This document shows positions 39,795 through 48,547 of a stretch of DNA of 64,000 nucleotides, piece after piece. The first letter of the stretch is position 1, and the number at the start of each line of letters is the position of its first letter. Both the position numbers and the translations under genes were made by a program. The notes beneath the pieces are model-generated. The model searched no databases. It was not told where the DNA came from and saw only the letters and a list, made by a program, of their open reading frames with translations. Source of the DNA: Pseudoalteromonas sp. Z1A8 (GTDB taxonomy: Bacteria; Pseudomonadota; Gammaproteobacteria; Enterobacterales; Alteromonadaceae); the NCBI RefSeq assembly GCF_011378855.1, contig NZ_WTLB01000020.1, forward strand, positions 1 through 64,000, written 5' to 3'.

Positions 39795-40634
39795 TTACAC
39801 TTGATAGTAGTGCTTAGCGTTTGCATAGCTAAGGTCATGCCATGTCTTATCGTTTGAGCATAACGCCTTATGGCAGTGCCATAGATTGTTGTAGCTTGTA
39901 TTTATTTGGCACACAGGGAAGTTACTAGCAAACATAATACGCTGTTGGCCGAAGTGATTAAAAATAAAATTAAAACACGCTGCTTGTTGCTCGCTGGTGA
40001 GTTGTAGTAATTCAAAGCCAGAGAATTTAATTGCAATATTGTCATGCTGAGCAAGTAACTCAACACCTTGTTGCCAAGTATTTAAATTACTTGGCAGTCC
40101 TGCATGATTAATTATAATTTGAAGTTGCGGTAGCTGCTTAGCGTAATTAGCCACTTGTTTGGTTATTTCGCTATTTTCAATATCAAATTGAACTTCAAAA
40201 TGAAGTTGTGTATTTGATAATGTAATTAGGTTTTTAAAGCTATTAGCATCTAATAAACGCTTTGCATCACTACCTTCGGTTATATCCCTAATGCCACATA
40301 AATTTGAATGGGCTAAAGCTTTTAAGCAATGTGTAAATTGATCTGCGGGTGAGTCAATTTGATTGTAACTAATGGCTTTAAAAGGCAGGTTTTTTAAATG
40401 TGAGCTTAGCCAGTTTAGCTCGTTAATAGGGGAGGTGTTATCAAACCCTGCTTCTATATGTACTAGGCCTGCAAGTTCAAAGTCGGTGCTTTTAACAAGT
40501 TGCTCTGCACTTATTAGCTGTTTTATTTTTTCTAAATTTGGCCACGCTGGTGGGTTAGCGCCTTGTAGCCATGAGTATTGACCTTCTACTAAATTAAAAA
40601 AGTGTACGTGTGGGTCAATAATTTTTAGGCTCAT
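39795..40634 (-). CDS. COG3618-type amidohydrolase, probable sugar lactonase
   Basis: 279 residues, TIM-barrel amidohydrolase. The opening IDPHVHFFNLVEGQYSWLQG, AGLVHIEAGFD, IINHAGLPSN, AIKFSGFELL and MFASNFPV follow the L-fuconolactonase/L-rhamnonolactonase group. The last metal-site residue is Asn (SNFP) where many relatives have Asp (SDWP). Expected to open an aldono-lactone. It follows the SDR gene (40659) by 24 bases on the same strand, so dehydrogenase then lactonase could act in sequence. Confidence 0.8.
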   Translation of the reverse strand: MSLKIIDPHVHFFNLVEGQYSWLQGANPPAWPNLEKIKQLISAEQLVKSTDFELAGLVHIEAGFDNTSPINELNWLSSHLKNLPFKAISYNQIDSPADQFTHCLKALAHSNLCGIRDITEGSDAKRLLDANSFKNLITLSNTQLHFEVQFDIENSEITKQVANYAKQLPQLQIIINHAGLPSNLNTWQQGVELLAQHDNIAIKFSGFELLQLTSEQQAACFNFIFNHFGQQRIMFASNFPVCQINTSYNNLWHCHKALCSNDKTWHDLSYANAKHYYQV

Positions 40635-40658
40635 TGCACATTACTCATTGGGCAGTAT

Positions 40659-41387
40659 TCATTGCGCTGTATAACCACCGTCAATGCTTTGTAGGCTGCC
40701 AGTAATAAAGCTGGCATCGTCGCTTGCTAAAAAGCTCACAAGGGCAGCAACTTCATCGGCTTGACCTAATCGGTTAAGCGGTTGAAGACTTGCTTCCTCG
40801 GCAACTATTTCAGCTTTGTTTGCGCCACTCTTTTTGCAATACGCATCTATTGCGTTATGAAAAAGCGGGGTTTCTATTGTGCCAGGGCACACCGCATTTG
40901 CTCTAATATTAAAACCCGCGTAATCAAGCGCCGTTGTTTTAGCCATTGAGGCAAGGGCATGTTTTGTTAGGTTATACGCAAAAGAGTTTTGCTTACCTAT
41001 AATTGCCTGATCGGAAGCGACTAATATAATAGCGCCGCCATTTTGCGCTTTCATGCTTGGCAATACGCTTTGTATTGCGGCATAAGCGCCTTTTACATTA
41101 AGCGCAAAAAGTGCATCGAAAGTTTGCTCGTCGGTGCTTTCTATATTTGCGCTTAAGTGTTTTCCAGCATTAGAAACAAGTACATCAATACGTTTGCTTT
41201 GTTCACAGATAGCGTTGATACAGTTGCGTACCGCCGATACATCACTTACATCACACTGATGAAATATACCGATTTCGCTCAGCTCTATATCAAGGTTATG
41301 TACTTCATAGCCATTGTTTAGTAAACGCTTTACTACGGCTAAGCCAATACCTTTTGTACCACCTGTAACGACTGCAACTTTAGACAT
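40659..41387 (-). CDS. Short-chain dehydrogenase, probably for a sugar or keto-deoxy sugar acid
   Basis: 242 residues. Rossmann nucleotide site TGGTKGIG, NAG motif (LVSNAGKHL), catalytic Ser in LVASDQA, Tyr and Lys in YNLTK, then RANAVCPGTIETPL and a classical SDR tail FITGSLQSIDGGYT. The acidic residue after beta strand 2 (NLDIELSE) favours NAD. Upstream of the lactonase-like gene, in line with oxidation of a sugar to its lactone or of a 2-keto-3-deoxy acid. Confidence 0.82.
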   Translation of the reverse strand: MSKVAVVTGGTKGIGLAVVKRLLNNGYEVHNLDIELSEIGIFHQCDVSDVSAVRNCINAICEQSKRIDVLVSNAGKHLSANIESTDEQTFDALFALNVKGAYAAIQSVLPSMKAQNGGAIILVASDQAIIGKQNSFAYNLTKHALASMAKTTALDYAGFNIRANAVCPGTIETPLFHNAIDAYCKKSGANKAEIVAEEASLQPLNRLGQADEVAALVSFLASDDASFITGSLQSIDGGYTAQ

Positions 41388-41408
41388 ACTTACTTCCTTT
41401 ATTGCTAA

Positions 41409-41897
41409 CTAGTGTGAGTGACCACAGCCGCCTTCAGCGTGCACATGTCCGTGAGAAACTTCTTCACTTGTCGCTTCACGTACAGATACAACTTCAACAT
41501 CAAACGTTAGCGTTTTACCAGCAAATGGGTGGTTTAAATCACAATCTGCGTTAAAACGACCAACCTTAACAATAGTAACCTGATGACGACCTTGGTTAGA
41601 GCTAACCATTGCTGTCATACCTGGTTTCCATACTTTAACGTCGCCTTGTAAGTGCTTTAATGGGATGCGTTGAATTAAGTCATCAACACGCTCGCCGTAT
41701 GATTCACTTGGCTCTAGAGTTACACTAAATTTTTCGCCAGCTTCTTTGCCTTCAAGTGCTTTTTCTAAACCAGGAAGCATGCCTTCGCTGCCATGAATGT
41801 AAGTAAGTGGCGCTTCGTTTGTGCTACTTTCAATTTGCTCGCCCGCTTCGCTAAGGGTGTAATGAAATTCAACTGCTGAATTTTTGCTAATTTGCAT
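41409..41897 (-). CDS. slyD: FKBP-type peptidyl-prolyl isomerase SlyD
   Basis: 162 residues. SlyD blocks are VEFHYTLSEAGEQIESS, PLTYIHGSEGMLPGLEKAL, the IF insert (about 70-120) and NHPFAGKTLTFDVEVV. The His-rich tail (SHGHVHAEGGCGHSH) binds Ni2+ or other metals but is much shorter than in E. coli SlyD (196 residues). Acts as isomerase, chaperone and nickel delivery factor in the cytoplasm. Confidence 0.9.
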   Translation of the reverse strand: MQISKNSAVEFHYTLSEAGEQIESSTNEAPLTYIHGSEGMLPGLEKALEGKEAGEKFSVTLEPSESYGERVDDLIQRIPLKHLQGDVKVWKPGMTAMVSSNQGRHQVTIVKVGRFNADCDLNHPFAGKTLTFDVEVVSVREATSEEVSHGHVHAEGGCGHSH

Positions 41898-41963
41898 GCT
41901 TGTCTCTTCAAATAATAACTATGTTAGGGCGCGATTTTACGCGAAATATACTTGTTTATAAAC

Positions 41964-43442
41964 TTAACGTGGCTGATTTAGTGTTTTTTGTAAATTTAGC
42001 AGAAAATCTTTTTTTGTTGGGGCTGCTTTTTGCTTTTCAGCCTGTGGTATAAACAGCACTAATTGAGTACCAGGCTTTAAAATGCTCGATGCAGAGAGTT
42101 TGTTCCATTTTGCCAAGTCGCTATGAGGTACATCGTAAAGCTGACTTATACTCCAAAGGCTATCGCCCGACTTAACTTCGTAATCGATTTCAATGGTGGG
42201 AATCGCAATCTCTTGGTGTTCTAAATAAGGGCTAATTTTGTAATCAACTGTTAATGTGCTTGGCAGGGTTTTAGGTTGTCCAACTAATAACTTTTCTCCA
42301 ACGCCTATTAAATTATTATTTTTATTATTAAGTTGTTTTAACGCTTTTACCGACATTCTAAAACGTCTAGCGATACCGTAAAGCGTGTCGTTTTGTTTAA
42401 CGATGTACTCTCCAGCAAAGTTTGATTTAAAAAACTGACTTTTTAATAATGTCTCTTGCCCAATGGGAAGCAGTAAAGTATGCGGCCCGTTAGGTGAGCT
42501 TTGATTTTTTAAATATCCCTGATTAATCGCGTGTAACTGCTTTGAACCTATACCAGAGAGTTTAGCGATGACTGAAAAGTCGAATTGTTGACCTATGTTC
42601 ATCTGCGTTGTAAATGGCTTATACGCAAGCTTTGGACGTTTAATGCCCTTTTGTGGGTGTTTTACCAAATAGCTTAAAGCGAGTAATTTAGGAACATAAT
42701 CGGCAGTTTCTTTAGGAAGCTTAAGCGACCAATAGTCAGTACTTTTACCACGTTTCTTATTGCTTTCTATAGCGCGTTTAACCCGGCCCTCACCACTATT
42801 ATAAGCGGCCAAAGCATGCAGCCAATTCCCATCAAAACGTTTGTGTAAGTAGCTTAAGTAATCAAGTGCAGCATCGGTTGAAGCAAGTACATCTTGGCGC
42901 CCGTCGTACCATTGGTCTGACTTAACACCAAAGTGATGCGCTGTTGCGCCAACCAACTGCCAAACTCCCACAGCTTGCTGTGATGAGGCTATTGTTGGTC
43001 TAAAATCGCTTTCTACAAACGGTAGTAAAGCGAGCTCCATAGGTAATTGCTTTTGCTCAATTTTTTTTACGATGTGATACAAGTAAGGCGCTGCGCGTTT
43101 ACTCACAGTTCGTAAGTAGTTAGGTTGCTTTGCGTACCAGCTGATACGCTTTTTTAAAGCGCGATTTTGATAAATCGTAAAGTGTAGGTTGTTGGCTATA
43201 TGTACCCACAGATCGGTGGTTTTTGGTGGGCGCTTTTTTACGATTGTTTTTTTAAATTGAAGTGGCGTAACGTGCTCACTAACTTGGGGCGTTTGAGCTA
43301 CTTCATCATCAGTATCATAAGTGTAGTTAGGCTCAAAATGAGTAAATATTTGTGGAGCTTCTTGTGGTTCTTGCTCCGTTGATTGACAACCAAATAACAA
43401 AATACCCAAACAACATAAAACCAAACTGCGCATAGTGATCAC
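41964..43442 (-). CDS. mltD: MltD-like lipoprotein lytic transglycosylase with LysM repeats
   Basis: 492 residues. Signal and lipobox (VLCCLGILLFGC, Cys near 19). The SLT domain (about 120-260) carries the catalytic Glu in ALLPFVESDF, QAVGVWQLVG and AYNSGEGRVKRAI. Two LysM units follow (about 344-390, YIVKQNDTLYGIARRF; and 423-468, YEVKSGDSLWSISQLY). Cleaves peptidoglycan glycan strands with 1,6-anhydro ends. The start is GTG 43442 with AAGGAA 9 bases upstream; ATG 43433 is an alternative three codons later. Confidence 0.88.
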   Translation of the reverse strand: MITMRSLVLCCLGILLFGCQSTEQEPQEAPQIFTHFEPNYTYDTDDEVAQTPQVSEHVTPLQFKKTIVKKRPPKTTDLWVHIANNLHFTIYQNRALKKRISWYAKQPNYLRTVSKRAAPYLYHIVKKIEQKQLPMELALLPFVESDFRPTIASSQQAVGVWQLVGATAHHFGVKSDQWYDGRQDVLASTDAALDYLSYLHKRFDGNWLHALAAYNSGEGRVKRAIESNKKRGKSTDYWSLKLPKETADYVPKLLALSYLVKHPQKGIKRPKLAYKPFTTQMNIGQQFDFSVIAKLSGIGSKQLHAINQGYLKNQSSPNGPHTLLLPIGQETLLKSQFFKSNFAGEYIVKQNDTLYGIARRFRMSVKALKQLNNKNNNLIGVGEKLLVGQPKTLPSTLTVDYKISPYLEHQEIAIPTIEIDYEVKSGDSLWSISQLYDVPHSDLAKWNKLSASSILKPGTQLVLFIPQAEKQKAAPTKKDFLLNLQKTLNQPR

Positions 43443-43488
43443 TTTTGTAAATTCCTTTTATTATTTTAACACAATCCGTTGTGTTGAG

Positions 43489-44508
43489 TTATTCTTCGCT
43501 TTTTGCGCGATTTAGGCCTGCTTGTAAAAAAAAGTTGCTCGATTTTATATTAAGCGCTTCTTGTTTATAAGGCTCAATAACTGATTCAGGAAACGACAGC
43601 ATTAACTGCTCAATACTTTGATCTTTATTGTTTTTAACGTGCTCTGTTATGGTTGTTAAAAACGATAGAGGCTGTTTTAGCTGCTCTTTTGTTAATGCGC
43701 CGCCGTGCCCAGGTAAAATAACAGTGAGCTTTTCGTCGTTAATATATTGCTTGAGCAACGCCTGCCAACTTTTAAGTTCGCCGTGACCAGGATAAGGAAG
43801 CCAGTCAACGATATCGCCACCAATTAGCACACTGCCGTTATTAGTGGTAATAGTTAAATCGCCATTGGTATGTGCCTGTTGAGGTTCAATAGTTACCTCA
43901 AAACCACCAAGGTCGATAGTTTTACGGTTATCGATTGTAATTTTAGGTTCGTTAAGTTGATACTCTTGCCAGCGAAAAAGCCGTTTTTTTGCAAGTTCTA
44001 ACTTATTTCGCCATTTAGCTTGTTCATCTTTTTCTACGCTTGCTAATCGTTGGTAGCTTAGCTCAATGCTCTTTTCATAGGTGTCTAGCTTGTCGGTATA
44101 GGCTGTTTGATAAAGGTTAAAATTTTTATTTACTTGCTGATGAACAATGAGCTTGGCATCAGGATAAAATTTTTGCATAACCGCCATGCCTAATAAGTGA
44201 TCATCATGGTAGTGCGTGGCAACTAAATAACATAAAGGCGTTTTAAGACGTCTTTTCAAATCTTCAGCAAGTTGCTCAACTGCGGCAAAATTGGCGCTTG
44301 TATCAACAAGCAGGGCACATTTTTCGCCTTCAATTAATACTTGATTGGAGTCGTAAAAGCGAAGCTTGTCTTGTTGCTTTAAAAACTGAATATGAGGGTT
44401 TATTGTATTCCAAGTGACGGCAGCGTAGGTGCTAGGTACTATTAATAATGTGCATGCCAATAGTAAGTGCTTACATAAAGAGGCTATGTTTGAAAGTTTT
44501 AACTTCAT
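43489..44508 (-). CDS. Secreted metallo-beta-lactamase-fold hydrolase
   Basis: 339 residues with signal peptide (cleavage after STYAA). The zinc motif ATHYHDDHLLG (HxHxDH) and later AHTNGDL (third His), GGDIVDWLP (Asp) and LPGHGG (His) are all present, so both metal sites look intact. A charged helical insert (about 130-180) is unusual. General MBL hydrolase; true beta-lactamase activity cannot be inferred. Single minus-strand gene between mltD and zapA. Confidence 0.78.
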   Translation of the reverse strand: MKLKLSNIASLCKHLLLACTLLIVPSTYAAVTWNTINPHIQFLKQQDKLRFYDSNQVLIEGEKCALLVDTSANFAAVEQLAEDLKRRLKTPLCYLVATHYHDDHLLGMAVMQKFYPDAKLIVHQQVNKNFNLYQTAYTDKLDTYEKSIELSYQRLASVEKDEQAKWRNKLELAKKRLFRWQEYQLNEPKITIDNRKTIDLGGFEVTIEPQQAHTNGDLTITTNNGSVLIGGDIVDWLPYPGHGELKSWQALLKQYINDEKLTVILPGHGGALTKEQLKQPLSFLTTITEHVKNNKDQSIEQLMLSFPESVIEPYKQEALNIKSSNFFLQAGLNRAKSEE

Positions 44509-44545
44509 TTATTATCTCTACGCTGGTGTTTAATTATTTTAATAA

Positions 44546-44574
44546 TAAACAAAAAGCGCAGTATGCGCTTTTTA
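44546..44574 (-). terminator. Terminator of the zapA gene pair
   Basis: AAAAAGCGCA and TGCGCTTTTT (44551-44573) pair around a 3-base loop; on the minus strand GTTTATT follows. It overlaps the zapA stop codon. Confidence 0.75.
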
Positions 44575-44877
44575 TTTTTGGTGTTTGGGGTCATTTGCCA
44601 AATGCTGACTGAGTTTATCAATCAATTGGTCTTGATGCTGTTGTTCAACTGTAGCCTGTGTTTTTGCTTCTAGCAATTCGTGGCTTAAGTTTAATGCAGC
44701 CAGTAGTAGGGCTTTTTGATCGCTTCTAACGGTTGAACGTAGTTTCATTTGTTCAACTAAGTCATTTAGATTTTTAGCTGCTGCTATTAATGCATCTTCC
44801 TGCCCTTCGGGGCAAGCAAATTGCTGCTCTTTACCTAGCAACTCAACAGTGACCCGCTGGTTTTGCAGCTCAGACAT
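44572..44877 (-). CDS. zapA: Cell division protein ZapA
   Basis: 101 residues. VTVELLGKEQQFACPEGQED, AAKNLNDLVEQMKLRS and KALLLAALNLSHELLEAKTQ are conserved ZapA blocks; the C-terminal half is coiled coil. ZapA bundles FtsZ protofilaments at the Z ring. Its start shares a base region with the end of the upstream coiled-coil gene. The usual downstream 6S RNA and ygfA are not here. Confidence 0.92.
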   Translation of the reverse strand: MSELQNQRVTVELLGKEQQFACPEGQEDALIAAAKNLNDLVEQMKLRSTVRSDQKALLLAALNLSHELLEAKTQATVEQQHQDQLIDKLSQHLANDPKHQK

Positions 44878-45107
44878 TAGCTAGCCTGTTGTGCGCTTTG
44901 TAACTTATCAAGAAGACCAGATAAAGTAGTGCTGGCATCTTTCTGCTTTTCTTCATTTTCAAGTGCTTCAAGCTGTAGCAATTCGTTATCATCGCTTAGT
45001 TTAGTATTTTGTTCTTTTAAAGTAGCAACATCTGTTTGTAATTGGTTATTACGTTCGATTAAAGAATCGATCAGTTGTTCGAGTTGTTGAAGAGTAGTGT
45101 TATTCAT
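44877..45107 (-). CDS. Small coiled-coil protein (TIGR02449 type) upstream of zapA
   Basis: 76 residues from ATG 45107 (MNNTTLQQLEQLIDSLIERN), the start that matches the family. ATGs at 45119 and 45143 are in frame, and none has a strong ribosome site. The protein is almost wholly heptad coiled coil (RNNQLQTDVATLKEQNTKL), like ZapB, and such genes commonly precede zapA. The two genes abut (44877). A division-related role is inferred from this. Confidence 0.75.
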   Translation of the reverse strand: MNNTTLQQLEQLIDSLIERNNQLQTDVATLKEQNTKLSDDNELLQLEALENEEKQKDASTTLSGLLDKLQSAQQAS

Positions 45108-45345
45108 AAAGGCGCTCATATAACTGTAATTAATGTCATGCAAATGTAAAGCAAAGTGTATTGATTTGCCAGCATTTATGGCGGTTTTAGCTGATTTTTC
45201 TTCTACGTTAAGGGATAATTCAGCATATGAGCTTTTTCATTCAGAAATGGTTCACTTAAACACTCCCTTATCTTGGTGTAAGTTGCCAAAGCCCAGTGCT
45301 TATGGTTCACTTACGATATTAAATTGCGTATGGCGAAAATAAATA

Positions 45346-46185
45346 ATGCTTAGTTACAGACACTCATTTCATGCGGGTAATCCTGCCGATGTACTTAAAC
45401 ATTTAGTACTGGCACAAGTACTAAATTATCAAACAATTAAAGATAAACCGCTTGATTATATAGACACACATTCAGGTGCTGGCTTTTTTGAACTTGCCGC
45501 TGCCGATGCGCAAAAAACGCAAGAGTACCAAGATGGTATTGAAAAGCTTTGGCAACATAAAAGCGAGCATGCTGAACTTAATGAGTACATTGAATTAATT
45601 AAGTCATTTAACGACACTGACGAACTTGCGTTTTATCCGGGTTCACCAAAAATTGCAGAGCATTTTTTACGTCGTCAAGATAAGGGCTGGTTTTTTGAGC
45701 TGCATCCGCGCGATTTATTATTGCTTGAAGAAAACATGCAAGGTAAGCGCTCTATTCGGGTGCGAGGCGAGGATGGTTTCGCAGGTTTAGTTGGTTTATT
45801 ACCACCAGCATCTCGCAGGGCATGTGTATTAATTGATCCACCATACGAAATTAAAGATGACTACGAAACAGTTGTAAAAACCTTAGTTAAAGCTCATCAG
45901 CGTTTCGCTACTGGTACTTACATGATTTGGTATCCGGTAGTAGACAGAGAGCGTATTGATAATATGGAGCAAGGCTTAATTGATTCGGGTATGCGCAACA
46001 TTCAGTTATTTGAATTAGGCACCGAAGCCGATACCGATGTACACGGTATGACAGCATCTGGCATGATTGTAATTAATCCTCCATGGAAACTAAAACAAAC
46101 GATGGATGCATTGCTACCAGAGCTTATGGCTTTATTAAGCAAGCCGAGCGGCTTTTATCGTAGCGAACAATTAGTGAATGAATAG
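45346..46185 (+). CDS. rlmJ: 23S rRNA (adenine(2030)-N(6))-methyltransferase RlmJ
   Basis: 279 residues (E. coli 280). MLSYRHSFHAGNPADVLKH, DTHSGAGFFEL, FYPGSPKIAEHFLR, the catalytic LIDPPYEIKDDY (DPPY) and GMIVINPPWKL are typical. Methylates A2030 of 23S rRNA with SAM. Divergent from the coiled-coil/zapA pair; a terminator follows at 46201. Confidence 0.95.
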   Translation: MLSYRHSFHAGNPADVLKHLVLAQVLNYQTIKDKPLDYIDTHSGAGFFELAAADAQKTQEYQDGIEKLWQHKSEHAELNEYIELIKSFNDTDELAFYPGSPKIAEHFLRRQDKGWFFELHPRDLLLLEENMQGKRSIRVRGEDGFAGLVGLLPPASRRACVLIDPPYEIKDDYETVVKTLVKAHQRFATGTYMIWYPVVDRERIDNMEQGLIDSGMRNIQLFELGTEADTDVHGMTASGMIVINPPWKLKQTMDALLPELMALLSKPSGFYRSEQLVNE

Positions 46186-46200
46186 CTAAATATTAAATAA

Positions 46201-46228
46201 AAGCGCTGTGCAATACAGCGCTTGTTTA
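46201..46228. terminator. Bidirectional terminator between rlmJ and phnA
   Basis: AAGCGCTGT (46201-46209) pairs with ACAGCGCTT (46215-46223) over GCAAT; GTTTA follows on plus and TTTTATTTAA on minus. Confidence 0.8.
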
Positions 46229-46234
46229 TATGTC

Positions 46235-46801
46235 TTATTTTTTAACGTATTTAGTTAAAATCACAATACGCTGGCCATCAACACGCCCTTCAATATGTTC
46301 AGGGTTGCTGGTTAGGCCAATATTTCGAACAGCTGTTCCACGTTTAGCGGTAAGGCTACTGCCTTTAACGTCTAAGTCTTTAATTAGGGTAACAGTATCG
46401 CCCGCTTGAAGAACTACACCGTTGCTATCTACATGCTTTAAATCGTCATCTTCTGCAAGTGCTTTTTTAGCCCATGTTAGCGTGTCTTCTTCAAGATAAA
46501 TCATGTCTAGTGCATCTTGTGCCCAGCCATTATCTGGTGCTAAACGCGAAAGCATTCTATAAGCTACAACTTGCACAGCAGGTGTTTGACTCCACATGCT
46601 GTCGTTTAAACAGTGCCAATGTGTAGGCGTTATGTCACTGTTATTCTCGATTTGATCTTTACATGTTTGACACGTGTAAATGCATTTATCTGAGTGGGTT
46701 TCAGTTACTGGTGGTACTTCGTAAACAGATAAGTTTTCGGTTGCACCGCATAATTCACATTGACTACTACTACGTTCGATTAAGGCTTTTTCAATACTCA
46801 T
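46235..46801 (-). CDS. yjdM: PhnA/YjdM family zinc-ribbon protein
   Basis: 188 residues. The N-terminal zinc ribbon (CELCGATENLSVYEVPP, then CIYTCQTCKDQI) is followed by a helical middle. The PhnA C-terminal SH3-like domain is DSNGVVLQAGDTVTLIKDLD, VKGSSLTAKRGTAVRNIGL and IEGRVDGQRIVILTKYVKK. Despite the name it is not needed for phosphonate use in E. coli; cellular role unclear. Single gene convergent with rlmJ. Confidence 0.88.
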   Translation of the reverse strand: MSIEKALIERSSSQCELCGATENLSVYEVPPVTETHSDKCIYTCQTCKDQIENNSDITPTHWHCLNDSMWSQTPAVQVVAYRMLSRLAPDNGWAQDALDMIYLEEDTLTWAKKALAEDDDLKHVDSNGVVLQAGDTVTLIKDLDVKGSSLTAKRGTAVRNIGLTSNPEHIEGRVDGQRIVILTKYVKK

Positions 46802-46916
46802 GGGGCTCTTTCTAGTTCTGGTCGAGTTAACATTTGCTGCTATTATACTCCAAAATATGAGCTCTGCGCCATTAGTCCCTTAATTTTGTGTGGGTATATT
46901 ACTCATATACTTATCT

Positions 46917-47081
46917 TTAATACTTTTTATATAGCCTTGAATGTTTTTTGATTATCCCCGGAGGAATGCCTGGTTTGCCCGAATCGTTTTTATAAAATTG
47001 ATAATGGTTGCCTGATACACTCACATTATATTTTAAAGGCGCGGTGTTAGGCTTTGCTAAAGTTGAAAATATAAATAGCAA
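46917..47081 (-). CDS. Candidate 54-residue secreted peptide
   Basis: Short frame found by reading the minus strand. TTG at 47081 is preceded by AAAGG at 7-base spacing. The product begins MLFIFSTLAKPNTAPLKYNV, a short hydrophobic stretch that may be the end of a signal peptide, and continues with NHYQFYKNDSGKPGIPPGII and KKHSRLYKKY to the stop. The composition (Tyr, Lys, Pro, Gly) looks like real protein in an otherwise AT-rich gap. There is an in-frame TGA eight codons upstream of the TTG. The remainder of 46802-47279 holds only AT-rich sequence and presumed promoters. Confidence 0.4.
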   Translation of the reverse strand: MLFIFSTLAKPNTAPLKYNVSVSGNHYQFYKNDSGKPGIPPGIIKKHSRLYKKY

Positions 47082-47279
47082 AGGATAAACCTTTAATACT
47101 TGAATTCAAGGCTGAATAAAGTTGGTCAAAGCGCCACCTTTTATATTAGAGTTATTATATGAGTGTTGTGTAGTTTTAGCTGTTTTGTAATGATTACTAT
47201 GTTTATCTTATGCGAGTTGCATTAAAGTACACGTATTATTGGCTGTTTTGCCATCTCTTATTTATAGGTTTAGAGCCAA

Positions 47280-48545
47280 GTGAAATTACATAATATCTCT
47301 GATGAGGTACAAAAAATAACTCAGTTTGTCGCGCGGCAACCTATTTTTGATATTGATCAAAATGTTTTTTCGTACGAATTGCTTTATAGAGACTCAGCCA
47401 ATAATGCGTTTCCTGTAGGTACTTCTGATGTGCATGCGACAAGCCGATTGTTTTTCAATGCATTAATGTTGGTAGGGCTAGATAGACTAACAGCGCATCA
47501 CTTGGCGTTTATAAATTTATCGTCAGAAACTATTCTCGATAACTTTCCTAAACTTTTATTACCAGAAAATAGCGTTATTGAAATAGTAGAGCGCACGGGT
47601 AATATTCCTGCGGTTGCTGAGCGTGTGCAAGAACTTAAAAAAGAAGGGTATGTTTTTGCACTTGATGATTACGATGGCGATCCAAAATGGGAGCCACTAT
47701 TAGCATATGTTGATTACATAAAAATTGAGATAGATGATCCGGTTATTAAAACCAATATGCGCATTAAAAAAATAAAACGCGCAAATCCACATGCAAAAAT
47801 AATTGTTGAACGAATAGAAACGCATGAGCAATTTAATACATTAAAATTGGCAGGCTGTGATTTATTTCAGGGGTTCTTTTTTTCTCGCCCAGAAATGATT
47901 ACGTATAAAGGTGTAGAACCTTCAAAGCTAACAGTATTTGACCTTTTGCGCTTTACCGCGAAACAAACACTTTGCTTTAAAGAAGTTCATCAACGTGTAG
48001 CTAGAGATGTAGCCATAACAGCGCGAGTTTTAAAGCTGGCTAATGCGCGTTCAGGTAAAGCAAATTTAGTCATTACTTCGATTTCGCAGGCTGTTATTTA
48101 TTTAGGTGAAGATACAATTAGGCAATTTGTACGTGTTTTAGCAATTAGTGAGTTAGGTGTCGAAAAGCCAACCGAATTAACTAAGCTTGCTTTAACGCGT
48201 GCGCAATTTATGTCGCTTATTTTGGAGCAAAACAACAGCGATTTGACCGAACAAGGCTACTTAGTAGGTCTGTTTTCTGTGCTTGATGCCATTTTAGATG
48301 CTGATCTAAAAGATATAGTTAATGAATTCACCTTGGATGCAGCTATATCAGATGCCTTATTGCTTGAAAAAGGTATTTTAGGCGAGTGTTTATCATCAAT
48401 AAAAGAGTTTGAAGTAGATGACCTTGATAAGGCGATGGTTCTGTTGGCTAAAATAAATCCTGAGCTACATGTTGGGCATATGTTTAATTTTTTACTGGAT
48501 GCTGTTTTATACAGTGATGACATTATTGAGGCTATAGCAGAGTAA
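47280..48545 (+). CDS. EAL-HDOD signalling protein
   Basis: 421 residues, GTG start. The N-terminal EAL domain (about 15-200) begins FVARQPIFDIDQNVFSYELL, where the EAL triplet is ELL, and has ALDDYDGD in place of the catalytic DDFGTG; metal and substrate residues are mostly lost, so it is probably a c-di-GMP binder or scaffold. The HDOD domain (about 205-395) has RVARDVAITARVLKLANA and ISQAVIYLGEDTIRQFV. The composite matches YuxH/CdgJ proteins that control motility and attachment. The next gene starts 2 bases after its stop. Confidence 0.85.
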   Translation: MKLHNISDEVQKITQFVARQPIFDIDQNVFSYELLYRDSANNAFPVGTSDVHATSRLFFNALMLVGLDRLTAHHLAFINLSSETILDNFPKLLLPENSVIEIVERTGNIPAVAERVQELKKEGYVFALDDYDGDPKWEPLLAYVDYIKIEIDDPVIKTNMRIKKIKRANPHAKIIVERIETHEQFNTLKLAGCDLFQGFFFSRPEMITYKGVEPSKLTVFDLLRFTAKQTLCFKEVHQRVARDVAITARVLKLANARSGKANLVITSISQAVIYLGEDTIRQFVRVLAISELGVEKPTELTKLALTRAQFMSLILEQNNSDLTEQGYLVGLFSVLDAILDADLKDIVNEFTLDAAISDALLLEKGILGECLSSIKEFEVDDLDKAMVLLAKINPELHVGHMFNFLLDAVLYSDDIIEAIAE

Positions 48546-48547
48546 AT

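Noticed and set aside
43489-44508. Antibiotic-resistance beta-lactamase
   Set aside because: The metal-binding motifs are those of the broad MBL fold, but nothing in the sequence points to beta-lactam hydrolysis.
44509-44571. 6S RNA (ssrS), expected downstream of zapA
   Set aside because: Only about 60 bases separate zapA from the next gene, far too little for a 180-nt RNA, and no matching structure is seen.
45133-45342. 69-codon plus-strand frame before rlmJ
   Set aside because: No ribosome site and no family pattern; it lies in the divergent promoter region of rlmJ and the zapA pair.
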